Of a stretch of 22,895 bases of DNA, positions 14,184-21,073 are shown piece after piece. Origin of the DNA: an uncultured Marvinbryantia sp. (GTDB taxonomy: Bacteria; Bacillota; Clostridia; Lachnospirales; Lachnospiraceae). The position numbers and the translations under genes were made by a program. The stretch is from NCBI GenBank assembly GCA_947624335.1, contig CANQJX010000003.1, forward strand, positions 1 to 22,895. The letters are read 5' to 3'. The first letter of the stretch is position 1; each line of letters starts with the position of its first letter. The notes under the pieces were generated by a model. That model worked only from the letters and a program-made list of their open reading frames with translations. It searched no databases and was not told the DNA's origin.

Positions 14184-16235
14184 ATGGATCAGGAGACATC
14201 CCTTGTAGAACTGAAAGGTATCGGAGAAAAAACCAGGGCTGTATTTGAGAAGGCAGGCATTCGCTGCATTGGCGACCTGCTTTCTTATTATCCGCGCGCT
14301 TACCGGAAGTTTGAGGAAATTTCCGATCTTGCGCACGCCGAACCGGGAAAAGAAATCGCTGTTTACGGCGCGCTGGAGCGCGCGCTTACGGTGCAGTATG
14401 TAAAGCGGCTGCAAATCGTTTCTTCCATTATCACGGACCAAACGGGCAGGATAGCGGTGCGCTGGTTTCATATGCCGTATCTGCGGAATACTTTAAAGGC
14501 GGGCGCATATTATGTATTTTGCGGAAGGGTTGTGCAGAAAGGAACCCGCGTTTATCTGGAGCAGCCGTCTGTTTTTGCGCAGGAACAATACAGGGAGCTT
14601 TTAAAGGGACTGCAGCCGGTGTATGCGCTTACCGCCGGGCTGACCAACCGCATGGTTGCAAAAGCGGCGCGCCAGGCGCTGGACGGCGTTGCGTTTGGCG
14701 CGGACCATTTCAGCGCGGATCTGCGCGCCCGCTATTGTCTTTGTGAGTACTCTGATGCGATCCGGGAAATTCACTTTCCGGAAGATGAGTCTCATAGAAT
14801 GACCGCGCGCCGGCGTCTTGTTTTCGACGAGTTTTTCTTTTTTATTCTGGCGCTGCGCCGCCTGAAAGAACAACGCGGCGCGCAGAATCATTTTGTGATC
14901 CGGCAAAAGGCAAAGATCGACGAAGTGATTGCGCGTCTTGACTATCAGCTAACGGACGCGCAAAAGCGCGTCTGGGCGGAAATCAGCAGCGATATGACGG
15001 GAAAATACACGATGGCGCGGCTGATTCAGGGCGATGTGGGAAGCGGAAAGACCATTCTCGCTTTTCTGGCAATGATACTGACCGCGCTGAATCAGCTGCA
15101 AAGCTGCCTGATGGTGCCGACCGAAGTGCTGGCAAGGCAGCATTTTGAATCGCTTGCAAAGCTGATCCGAGAACAGAAACTTCCGTTTACGGCAATCCTG
15201 CTTACCGGTTCGATGACGGCCGCGGAAAAACGCGGCGCGTATCAGAAGATCGCAGCCGGGGATGTGGATATGATCGTGGGTACGCATGCGCTGATCCAGC
15301 AAAACGTAGCGTATCACCGGCTCGGTCTCGTCATCACGGACGAACAGCACCGTTTTGGCGTACGCCAGCGGGAAATGCTTGGGGAAAAGGGAGAGCAGCC
15401 GCATACGCTCGTTATGAGCGCAACGCCGATTCCGCGTACGCTTGCCGTAATCCTGTACGGCGATCTGGAACTATCTGTGCTGGACGAACTTCCGGCCAAT
15501 CGGCTTCCGATCAAGAATTGCGTGGTCAATACGTCCTACCGAAAAAAAGCATACCGGTTTATCGACGGGGAAGTAAAAAAAGGTCATCAGGCCTATATCA
15601 TCTGCCCGATGGTGGAAGAGAGCGGGCAGATGGAAGCGGAGGATGTACTTTCTTACGCAGAAAGGGCGGCGGCGGAACTGCCCGGAGTCCGTGTGGATTA
15701 TCTGCACGGGAAAATGAAGCCGAAGGAAAAGAACGATGTAATGGAACGCTTTCTTGCCGGGGAAATCCAGGTGCTTGTCTCGACTACCGTGGTCGAGGTC
15801 GGCGTAAATGTTCCAAACGCGACGGTTATGATGATTGAAAATGCCGAACGGTTCGGACTGGCGCAGCTCCATCAGCTCCGCGGGCGCGTAGGACGGGGCA
15901 AAGCGCAGTCGTATTGTATTATGGTTTCTTCGTCGGACAGCCCGAAAACGCAAAAACGGCTTGCCATTTTAAATCAGTCCAACGACGGGTTCTTTATCGC
16001 GGCGGAAGATTTAAAGCTGCGCGGACCGGGGGATCTGTTCGGCGTGCGTCAAAGCGGCATACTGGCGTTTCGGATTGCGGATGTGTTTACCGACGCGCCC
16101 ATCCTGCAGGAAGCGTGCCGCGCGGTTGAGGAAATTGAGCAAAATGACCCGCAGTTATTACAGCCACAACATATAGTATTGCACAAAAAGCTGGAACACT
16201 ACATGACAAATGATCTAAAAAAGCTCAATTTATAA
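14184..16235 (+). CDS. recG: ATP-dependent DNA helicase RecG
   Basis: A 683-aa superfamily 2 helicase that reverses stalled replication forks and branch-migrates Holliday junctions. The N-terminal wedge/OB region (about 1-230) begins with a KGIGEKT helix-hairpin-like segment. Helicase motifs are complete: Walker A G283-DVGSGK-T290, DEQH at 386-389 followed by RFGVRQR, and motif III SATPIPRTLA. The C-terminal half has STTVVEVGVNVP and QLRGRVGRG, the RecG-typical motifs V and VI. I chose ATG 14184, preceded by TTGGAGGAAGCT; the frame also opens at a TTG 12 bases earlier that overlaps the ribosome binding site. The length is normal. No terminator hairpin is visible after it. Confidence 0.96.
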   Translation: MDQETSLVELKGIGEKTRAVFEKAGIRCIGDLLSYYPRAYRKFEEISDLAHAEPGKEIAVYGALERALTVQYVKRLQIVSSIITDQTGRIAVRWFHMPYLRNTLKAGAYYVFCGRVVQKGTRVYLEQPSVFAQEQYRELLKGLQPVYALTAGLTNRMVAKAARQALDGVAFGADHFSADLRARYCLCEYSDAIREIHFPEDESHRMTARRRLVFDEFFFFILALRRLKEQRGAQNHFVIRQKAKIDEVIARLDYQLTDAQKRVWAEISSDMTGKYTMARLIQGDVGSGKTILAFLAMILTALNQLQSCLMVPTEVLARQHFESLAKLIREQKLPFTAILLTGSMTAAEKRGAYQKIAAGDVDMIVGTHALIQQNVAYHRLGLVITDEQHRFGVRQREMLGEKGEQPHTLVMSATPIPRTLAVILYGDLELSVLDELPANRLPIKNCVVNTSYRKKAYRFIDGEVKKGHQAYIICPMVEESGQMEAEDVLSYAERAAAELPGVRVDYLHGKMKPKEKNDVMERFLAGEIQVLVSTTVVEVGVNVPNATVMMIENAERFGLAQLHQLRGRVGRGKAQSYCIMVSSSDSPKTQKRLAILNQSNDGFFIAAEDLKLRGPGDLFGVRQSGILAFRIADVFTDAPILQEACRAVEEIEQNDPQLLQPQHIVLHKKLEHYMTNDLKKLNL

Positions 16236-16285
16236 TACCTGATTTTTATATATTGTACAAACTTTCTGATTTTTTTAAAAAAGGA

Positions 16286-16314
16286 TTGCTATTTTCTGCG
16301 GATAGGTGTATATT
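16286..16314 (+). promoter_or_regulatory. Promoter of the DUF6465 gene
   Basis: TTGCTA (16286-16291), a 17-base spacer and TATATT (16309-16314). Transcription would begin near 16321, about 60 bases upstream of the gene. The surrounding 145-base gap after recG is AT-rich, and I see no gene in it. Confidence 0.6.
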
Positions 16315-16380
16315 CTTTCTGACATAATTAAAAATGACAAAATATGGGTTGAAATAAGCAGAAAATGAGGAGGAATGAAA

Positions 16381-16749
16381 ATGGCAACAAAAAAAGCGGC
16401 GGTAAAAGACGCAAAAGAACTGAAAGGGGTAAAAGAAGTGAAAGAGATCAAAGAAGTGAAAGAGACGAAGGCGACTGCGGCGCCGGCTGCGGAAAAGAAA
16501 GCTCCGGCTAAGAAAACAGCGGCAAAATCCACAGCGAAAAAAACGGCGGTAAAAGAGAACGTAGTCGTTCAGTTTGCGGGCAAAGAAATGAGCACGGCGG
16601 ACATTATGAAACAGGTAAAAGCATACTGGACAAAAGAACTGAAAAAGAAAGTAAGCGATATGAAGAGCATCGACCTTTATGTAAAGCCGGAAGAGAACAG
16701 GGCTTACTTTGTAGTAAACGGCGATGTGACAGGCAGCGTAGAACTGTAA
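16381..16749 (+). CDS. DUF6465 family protein with Lys/Ala-rich histone-like tail
   Basis: A 122-aa protein. Residues 1-60 are a disordered Lys/Ala/Glu tail made of near-repeats (KGVKEVKEIKEVKETK) and KKTAAKSTAKKTA runs, like the C-terminal tail of histone H1 or bacterial HU-tail proteins. Residues about 62-122 are a compact domain (VVVQFAGKEMSTADIMKQV, then SIDLYVKPEENRAYFVVNGD) that resembles DUF6465, a small family I know from Lachnospiraceae. The first part suggests nucleic acid binding; this is inference. I chose ATG 16381, eight bases after GAGGAGG; the ATG at 16375 is only two bases from it. It has its own promoter and is followed by the SASP gene. Confidence 0.8.
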   Translation: MATKKAAVKDAKELKGVKEVKEIKEVKETKATAAPAAEKKAPAKKTAAKSTAKKTAVKENVVVQFAGKEMSTADIMKQVKAYWTKELKKKVSDMKSIDLYVKPEENRAYFVVNGDVTGSVEL

Positions 16750-16811
16750 ATAATTAAAAAAACTTGCAGCAACTTCCAGTTTATAATCTACCGGATTTCA
16801 TATACTATCAC

Positions 16812-16832
16812 TGCAATCAAAAAGAGATTGCA
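16812..16832. repeat. Perfect inverted repeat in the SASP gene leader
   Basis: TGCAATC (16812-16818) and GATTGCA (16826-16832) are perfect 7-base arms around the A-rich spacer AAAAAGA. It ends 10 bases before AAAGGAGG. It could be an operator or a 5' mRNA stem that stabilises the transcript. Confidence 0.5.
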
Positions 16833-16858
16833 AAGAATATGTAAAGGAGGCGTAGATT

Positions 16859-17077
16859 ATGTCAAGCAGATCTTCTAACACGACGGCAGTTCCGGAAGCA
16901 AAAGGAGCACTGGACCGTTTCAAATTTGAAGTTGCAAGCGAGCTGGGCGTACCTTTAACCGATGGTTACAATGGTAATCTGACATCTAAGCAGAATGGTT
17001 CCGTAGGCGGATATATGGTTAAAAAAATGATCGAAGCTCAGGAAAGACAGATGTCCCAGAACGGTACGATGATGTAA
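16859..17077 (+). CDS. Alpha/beta-type small acid-soluble spore protein (SASP)
   Basis: A 72-aa DNA-coating protein of the spore core that protects DNA against UV and heat. The family pattern is clear: LDRFKFEVASELGV (residues 18-31), GYNGNLTSKQNGSVGGYMVKKMIEAQE (36-62). FEVASE at 23-28 matches the site cut by the germination protease GPR. The start ATG lies behind AAAGGAGG. No convincing sigma-G promoter is seen: CATATAC at 16799-16805 is close to a forespore -10 box, but the -35 position does not match. A strong terminator follows, so the gene appears to be its own unit. Its presence is good evidence that the organism forms endospores. Confidence 0.96.
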   Translation: MSSRSSNTTAVPEAKGALDRFKFEVASELGVPLTDGYNGNLTSKQNGSVGGYMVKKMIEAQERQMSQNGTMM

Positions 17078-17106
17078 ACAGAAAAACCGAAATAAAAAGA
17101 AAAACG

Positions 17107-17135
17107 ACAAAGCCCGGATATTTTCCGGGCTTTGT
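17107..17135 (+). terminator. Rho-independent terminator after the SASP gene
   Basis: ACAAAGCCCGGA (17107-17118) and TCCGGGCTTTGT (17124-17135) form a perfect 12-bp stem with a TATTT loop, followed by TTATG. It lies 30 bases after the SASP stop codon. Confidence 0.88.
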
Positions 17136-17169
17136 TTATGCAAAAATGCTTTTCTATTGGAAAAATCTA

Positions 17170-17178
17170 TGCTATACT
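17170..17178 (+). promoter_or_regulatory. Extended -10 promoter before the mgsA-like gene
   Basis: TGC followed by TATACT (17173-17178). The -35 position (17150-17155, TTTTCT) is weak. Transcription would start near 17185, about 33 bases before the gene. It probably drives the whole run to 21073, since no terminator is seen within it. Confidence 0.55.
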
Positions 17179-17217
17179 TAACATTATTATGGGGTTTTTC
17201 TGAAAGGAAGGCAGAAT

Positions 17218-17610
17218 ATGAATATTGGGGTAATTGCGCACAACAGTAAGAAGAATCTGATGGAAAATTTTTGCCTTGCCTACAAACGGATTCTTAGCAA
17301 GCATGAACTTTACGCAACAGGGATTACCGGACGCAGAATTGAAGAAGTCACAAAACTGAAGGTACATAAATTTCTTCCGGGAAGCATGGGAGGAGACAGG
17401 CAGTTTACCGAAATGATCGAACGCAACAGCATGGATATGGTCATTTTCTTTTACAATCCGATTATGCAGGATCCGCGCCAGGCGGATATCGACCGGATTA
17501 CGAGGTGCTGCGATAAGTACAACATCCCGATTGCCACAAACATTGCAACGGCGGAATCCCTGATCCTCGGCCTGGATCACGGTGACCTGGAATGGCGTAA
17601 CCTTGTTTAG
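17218..17610 (+). CDS. Methylglyoxal synthase homologue with substituted active site
   Basis: A 130-aa protein of the methylglyoxal synthase fold, which normally turns dihydroxyacetone phosphate into methylglyoxal and phosphate. The whole family pattern is present (IGVIAHNSKK, LYATGITG, MGGD, VIFFYNP, YNIPIATNIATAE). Compared from memory with the E. coli enzyme, D60 (its D71, the catalytic base), D90 (its D101) and H8 (its H19) are kept. However, N9 replaces D20, I36 replaces T47, P54 replaces S65, N80 replaces D91 and R87 replaces H98, several of which line the substrate or phosphate pocket. Activity is therefore doubtful. The ATG at 17218 follows AAGGAAGG. The next gene, 50 bases on, is a sodium/phosphate transporter. 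It may be an enzyme of changed specificity or a sensor. Confidence 0.85.
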   Translation: MNIGVIAHNSKKNLMENFCLAYKRILSKHELYATGITGRRIEEVTKLKVHKFLPGSMGGDRQFTEMIERNSMDMVIFFYNPIMQDPRQADIDRITRCCDKYNIPIATNIATAESLILGLDHGDLEWRNLV

Positions 17611-17660
17611 CGCTTTGTCTGCAAAAGAAATTTTCGGTATACACGGGAGGCATATTTTCT

Positions 17661-19337
17661 ATGTCAATGAATGACGTTTCCAATCTATTTTCGTTTATCG
17701 GCGGGCTTGGCATGTTCCTGTACGGAATGCACGGGATGTCCGCCGGTATTCAGAAATCTGCCGGGAGTAAGATGCAGGAGCTGCTCGGTATTCTGACCAA
17801 CAACCGGCTGGTCGCCGTACTTGTCGGAGCGGCGATTACCGCGATCATCCAAAGCAGCGCCGCCACCACCGTAATGGCGATCGGTTTTGTAAACGCCGGC
17901 ATGATGACGCTCGGACAGGCGGTCGGAATCGTAATGGGCGCAAACATCGGCACCTGCATCACGGCATGGATCGTTTCTCTGGAACAGGTAGGATCCAGCT
18001 TCCAGGCATTTTCGCCTTCGCTTTACGCCCCCCTTCTGATTGGCGTAGGCGCCTATTTTGTGATGTTTTCCTCAAAACCGAAGAAACAGATTTACGGAGA
18101 AATCATGATCGGGCTGGGGCTGCTATTTACCGGTCTGAATTTTATGGGCAGCGCCGCGAAAATATATATGGATTCGCCGGTTGTATCCGATGCGTTTCTC
18201 CTGTTTGGGGACAATCCGTTCCTTGGCATGGCAACCGGTATTATTGTCACCGCAATTATGCAGAGTTCCTCCGCCAGCGTAGGCGTTCTGCAGACGCTTG
18301 CCGCAACGAGCGGCGCCGTTTCCACCAGCGCCGCGGTTTACATCAGCCTCGGATCCAATATCGGCACCTGCATTACGGCGATTCTGTCCAGTTTCGGAAC
18401 GACCCGAAAAGCAAAGCGCGTTGCCGCGATGCATCTGATCTACAATGTGATCGGAGCGGTGGTTTTCGGATTGATTTTTTACATTTTCTTTGGATTTTTC
18501 CGCGATTATGCGCACCAGAGCATCGACAGCGTGGGAATCTCCATATTCCATACGGGATTTAAAGTGGCGTGTACCGTTATGCTGTTTCCGTTTGCCAACT
18601 GGCTGATCAAACTGTCCGGCTTTCTGGTAAAGGGACAAGATGCGGAAGAGGAACCGCAGAACGTGGAAACGGTAACCCTGCGTCATTTGGACAAGCGTAT
18701 TTTAAAATCCCCGGATTTTGCCGTAGAAAACGCGGTCAAAGAAGTCGTGCATATGGGTGAAATCACGCAGAAAAATCTGCACGACGCCTGTAAAGTCGTA
18801 ATGGAATACGACGAGGAACTGCTGCAGAAAGTATACGCCACCGAAAAAACCATCAACGCGATGGAAAAAATGATTACGCAATACCTGGTAGATATCAATA
18901 ATCTTTCGCTGACGGTCAAGCAGCACGATCTGATCAAAAACCTCTTTTATTCCGTGAATGATATTGAACGCGTGGGAGACCATGCGGAAAATATCGCCGA
19001 GATTATGGATCCCTCCAGGGGCGGAGAGCCGATCCGGTTTTCGCCGGACGCGCAGGGAGAGATGGCGGAGATCATGGGCCTTGTTAAAGACGCGTTCCGC
19101 TGCTCGATCAACGCGCGCGGAAGGCTGAGTATCGAGGACGCCGTACTGGTTGGAAAATTTGAGGAAAAAGTGGACGATATGGAAGAAGAACTCAGGGAAA
19201 AGCATATCGAGCGCCTGTCCAAGCAGCAGTGCGACCCTGCCAACGGCGTGGCATTTCTTGACATTTTGAGTAATCTGGAACGAATCAGCGATCATGCCTA
19301 TAACCTTGCCGGTTATGTCATGAGCGAGCACGAGTAG
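17661..19337 (+). CDS. Na/Pi cotransporter family protein with C-terminal PhoU-like domain
   Basis: A 558-aa protein with two homologous membrane halves of opposite topology, as in NptA/PiT-II-type sodium/phosphate cotransporters. Each half has the QSS motif (QSSAATT at 64-70, QSSSAS at 201-206) followed by a G-N-I-G-T-C-I-T-A segment (93-102 and 231-240). Residues from about 340 to the end form a helical PhoU-like domain (MEKMITQYLVDINN, then VNDIERVGDHAENIAEIMD and its repeat NLERISDHAYNLAGYVM). It sits 50 bases after the methylglyoxal synthase homologue and 12 bases before rsmD. The start is ATG 17661, or ATG 17667, behind GGGAGG. Transport of phosphate is the likely job; the PhoU-like part is probably regulatory. 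Confidence 0.93.
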   Translation: MSMNDVSNLFSFIGGLGMFLYGMHGMSAGIQKSAGSKMQELLGILTNNRLVAVLVGAAITAIIQSSAATTVMAIGFVNAGMMTLGQAVGIVMGANIGTCITAWIVSLEQVGSSFQAFSPSLYAPLLIGVGAYFVMFSSKPKKQIYGEIMIGLGLLFTGLNFMGSAAKIYMDSPVVSDAFLLFGDNPFLGMATGIIVTAIMQSSSASVGVLQTLAATSGAVSTSAAVYISLGSNIGTCITAILSSFGTTRKAKRVAAMHLIYNVIGAVVFGLIFYIFFGFFRDYAHQSIDSVGISIFHTGFKVACTVMLFPFANWLIKLSGFLVKGQDAEEEPQNVETVTLRHLDKRILKSPDFAVENAVKEVVHMGEITQKNLHDACKVVMEYDEELLQKVYATEKTINAMEKMITQYLVDINNLSLTVKQHDLIKNLFYSVNDIERVGDHAENIAEIMDPSRGGEPIRFSPDAQGEMAEIMGLVKDAFRCSINARGRLSIEDAVLVGKFEEKVDDMEEELREKHIERLSKQQCDPANGVAFLDILSNLERISDHAYNLAGYVMSEHE

Positions 19338-19349
19338 CGGAAGGAACGT

Positions 19350-19916
19350 ATGAGGGTAATCGCGGGAAGCGCAAAAAGTCTGCCGTTAAAAACCATTGCG
19401 GGCATGGATACCAGGCCGACGACGGACCGTATCAAGGAAACGCTCTTTAATATGATTCACAGCGACTGCATCGGCTGCCGTTTTCTGGATCTGTTTTCCG
19501 GCAGCGGCGCAATTGGCATCGAGGCTTTAAGCCGCGGCGCGAAGCATGCCGTTTTTGTAGAAAAGAATGCCCGGGCGGCCGCCTGCATCCGGCAAAACCT
19601 TGCTTTTACAAAGCTGGACGGCCGCGCCGTCGTGCTGCAGGAAGACGTTTTTTACACGCTTTCGCGTATGGACGGGCAGCCGCCGTTTGACCTGATTTTT
19701 CTGGATCCGCCTTATCACAGGGATCTGGAAAAGAGGGTGCTGGAAACGCTCGCGCACTCCACGGTCGCAGACGGGCATACGCTGATTATCGCGGAGGCCG
19801 CGCTGGATACCGGTTTTGATTATCTGGAGCCGTTGGGCTTTACGATGGAAAAATATAAAAAATATAAGACAAACGCGCATGTCTTTATAAAAAAGAATGA
19901 GAGGAAAATCGTATGA
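19350..19916 (+). CDS. rsmD: 16S rRNA (guanine-966 N2)-methyltransferase RsmD
   Basis: A 188-aa Rossmann-fold methyltransferase that modifies G966 of 16S rRNA in the assembling 30S subunit. The S-adenosylmethionine loop is DLFSGSGAIG (47-56), an acidic E71 ends the second strand, and the catalytic DPPY is at 119-122. The N-terminus MRVIAGSAKSLPLK and the RPTTDRIKETLFN that follows are typical of RsmD. The start ATG lies behind GGAAGGAA. Its stop codon overlaps the coaD start by 4 bases (ATGA), the usual rsmD-coaD coupling in Firmicutes (ylbH-ylbI in Bacillus). Confidence 0.96.
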   Translation: MRVIAGSAKSLPLKTIAGMDTRPTTDRIKETLFNMIHSDCIGCRFLDLFSGSGAIGIEALSRGAKHAVFVEKNARAAACIRQNLAFTKLDGRAVVLQEDVFYTLSRMDGQPPFDLIFLDPPYHRDLEKRVLETLAHSTVADGHTLIIAEAALDTGFDYLEPLGFTMEKYKKYKTNAHVFIKKNERKIV

Positions 19917-20395
19917 AGCGGGCAGTTTATCCCGGCAGCTTTGATCCGGTCACATACGGGCATCTGGATGTGATCCGCCGTTCCGCCGAACTGGTAGATG
20001 AATTAATTGTCGGAGTTTTACAGAATAATCACAAAAATCCATTGTTTTCTCTGGAGGAACGTGTTAAAATATTGCTGGAAGCAACAAAAGATATGAAAAA
20101 TGTCCGTGTGGCTTCGTTTGACGGATTATCCATCGATTTCGTGCGCAGAAACAAAGCGCAGTTTCTGGTCCGCGGGCTGCGCGCGATCACAGACTTTGAC
20201 TATGAACTGCAGATGGCGCAGACAAACCGCGTACTGGCGCCCGATGTGGACACCGTCTTTTTGACGACCAGCCTGGAATACGCTTATTTAAGTTCTTCCA
20301 CCGTAAAAGAAGTGGCGCTGTACGGCGGCGATATCAGCAAGTTTGTCCCGCCCGTGGTAGCGGACGCGATCCGGCGTAAATTACAAAAAGCTTAA
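19913..20395 (+). CDS. coaD: Phosphopantetheine adenylyltransferase
   Basis: A 160-aa nucleotidyltransferase for the next-to-last step of coenzyme A synthesis (4'-phosphopantetheine + ATP to dephospho-CoA). It begins MKRAVYPGSFDPVTYGHLDV, with the TYGH nucleotide-binding motif, and includes RGLRAITDFDYELQMAQTNR and the C-terminal YLSSSTVKEVALYGGDI, all diagnostic. The length is normal. The start overlaps rsmD by 4 bases. The following gene is 54 bases away. Confidence 0.97.
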   Translation: MKRAVYPGSFDPVTYGHLDVIRRSAELVDELIVGVLQNNHKNPLFSLEERVKILLEATKDMKNVRVASFDGLSIDFVRRNKAQFLVRGLRAITDFDYELQMAQTNRVLAPDVDTVFLTTSLEYAYLSSSTVKEVALYGGDISKFVPPVVADAIRRKLQKA

Positions 20396-20449
20396 CAGTC
20401 AGACTCATATATAAAGTACAACGAAAAAATTAATAAGGAGAAAAACAAG

Positions 20450-21073
20450 ATGAGCAGCAGAATCGAACAAATTATTGAAGAAATCGAGGAGTATGTGGAC
20501 AGTTGTAAATTTCAGCCTCTGTCGTCGACCAAAATCGTGGTAAACAAAGAGGAACTGGAGGAGCTGTTGCGGGAACTGCGCATGAAAACGCCGGATGAAA
20601 TCAAGCGTTATCAAAAAATTATCAGCAATAAGGATGCCATTCTTGCAGACGCGCAGAGTAAGGCGGACGCGATGATCGCAGACGCGCAGGAACGCCAGAA
20701 TCAGATGGTGCAGGAGAATGAAGTAATGCAGGAAGCAGTCAGCCAGTCGAACGCGCTTCTGGAAGAAACGCGCCGGCAGGCACAGGAGATTCTGGATAAC
20801 GCGACGCAGGACGCGAACAATATCCGCATGAGCGCGATCAGCTATACGGACGATATGCTGGCGAATCTGGAGCAGATTATGGGGCACGCGACCGATACGG
20901 TGGGCGCGAAATACAATACCTTTGTCAATTCCCTGCAGTCCTGCTATGACATTGTAAGAAAGAACCGCGAAGAACTTTCGCCGCAGTCCTCCCAGGCGTC
21001 CAATTACATTGCCGTCCCGGAAGAAGAGGAAGACGGAGAGGAAGAATACGAATACAGCGACAGCGAATCATAA
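20450..21073 (+). CDS. Coiled-coil protein, 207 aa (ATP-synthase-b/H-like)
   Basis: A soluble, strongly helical protein with no membrane helix or signal peptide. The N-terminal part (about 1-45) contains a short conserved-looking segment (FQPLSSTKIVVNKEELEELLRELRMKTPDEIKRYQ). The centre (about 50-135) is heptad-rich coiled coil (ILADAQSKADAMIADAQERQNQM and EETRRQAQEILDNATQDANNI), like the b or H subunits of rotary ATPases and DivIVA-type proteins. The tail is very acidic (EEEEDGEEEYEYSD). The ATG at 20450 follows AAGGAG. It lies after coaD, a position where similar genes occur in related Clostridia, to my recollection. The function is unknown; a structural or cell-cycle scaffold is possible. 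The end overlaps the convergent ylbJ-like gene by 6 bases. Confidence 0.85.
   Translation: MSSRIEQIIEEIEEYVDSCKFQPLSSTKIVVNKEELEELLRELRMKTPDEIKRYQKIISNKDAILADAQSKADAMIADAQERQNQMVQENEVMQEAVSQSNALLEETRRQAQEILDNATQDANNIRMSAISYTDDMLANLEQIMGHATDTVGAKYNTFVNSLQSCYDIVRKNREELSPQSSQASNYIAVPEEEEDGEEEYEYSDSES

Noticed and set aside
16799..16805. CATATAC as a sigma-G -10 box for the SASP gene
   Set aside because: It departs from the consensus at the key fifth position and no GMATR-like -35 box lies 17-18 bases upstream.
17615..17643. TTGTCT-N17-TATACA as a promoter for the Na/Pi transporter
   Set aside because: Transcription would begin at about 17650, at the end of the gene's own Shine-Dalgarno site (17645-17650), so the message would lack a usable ribosome binding site.
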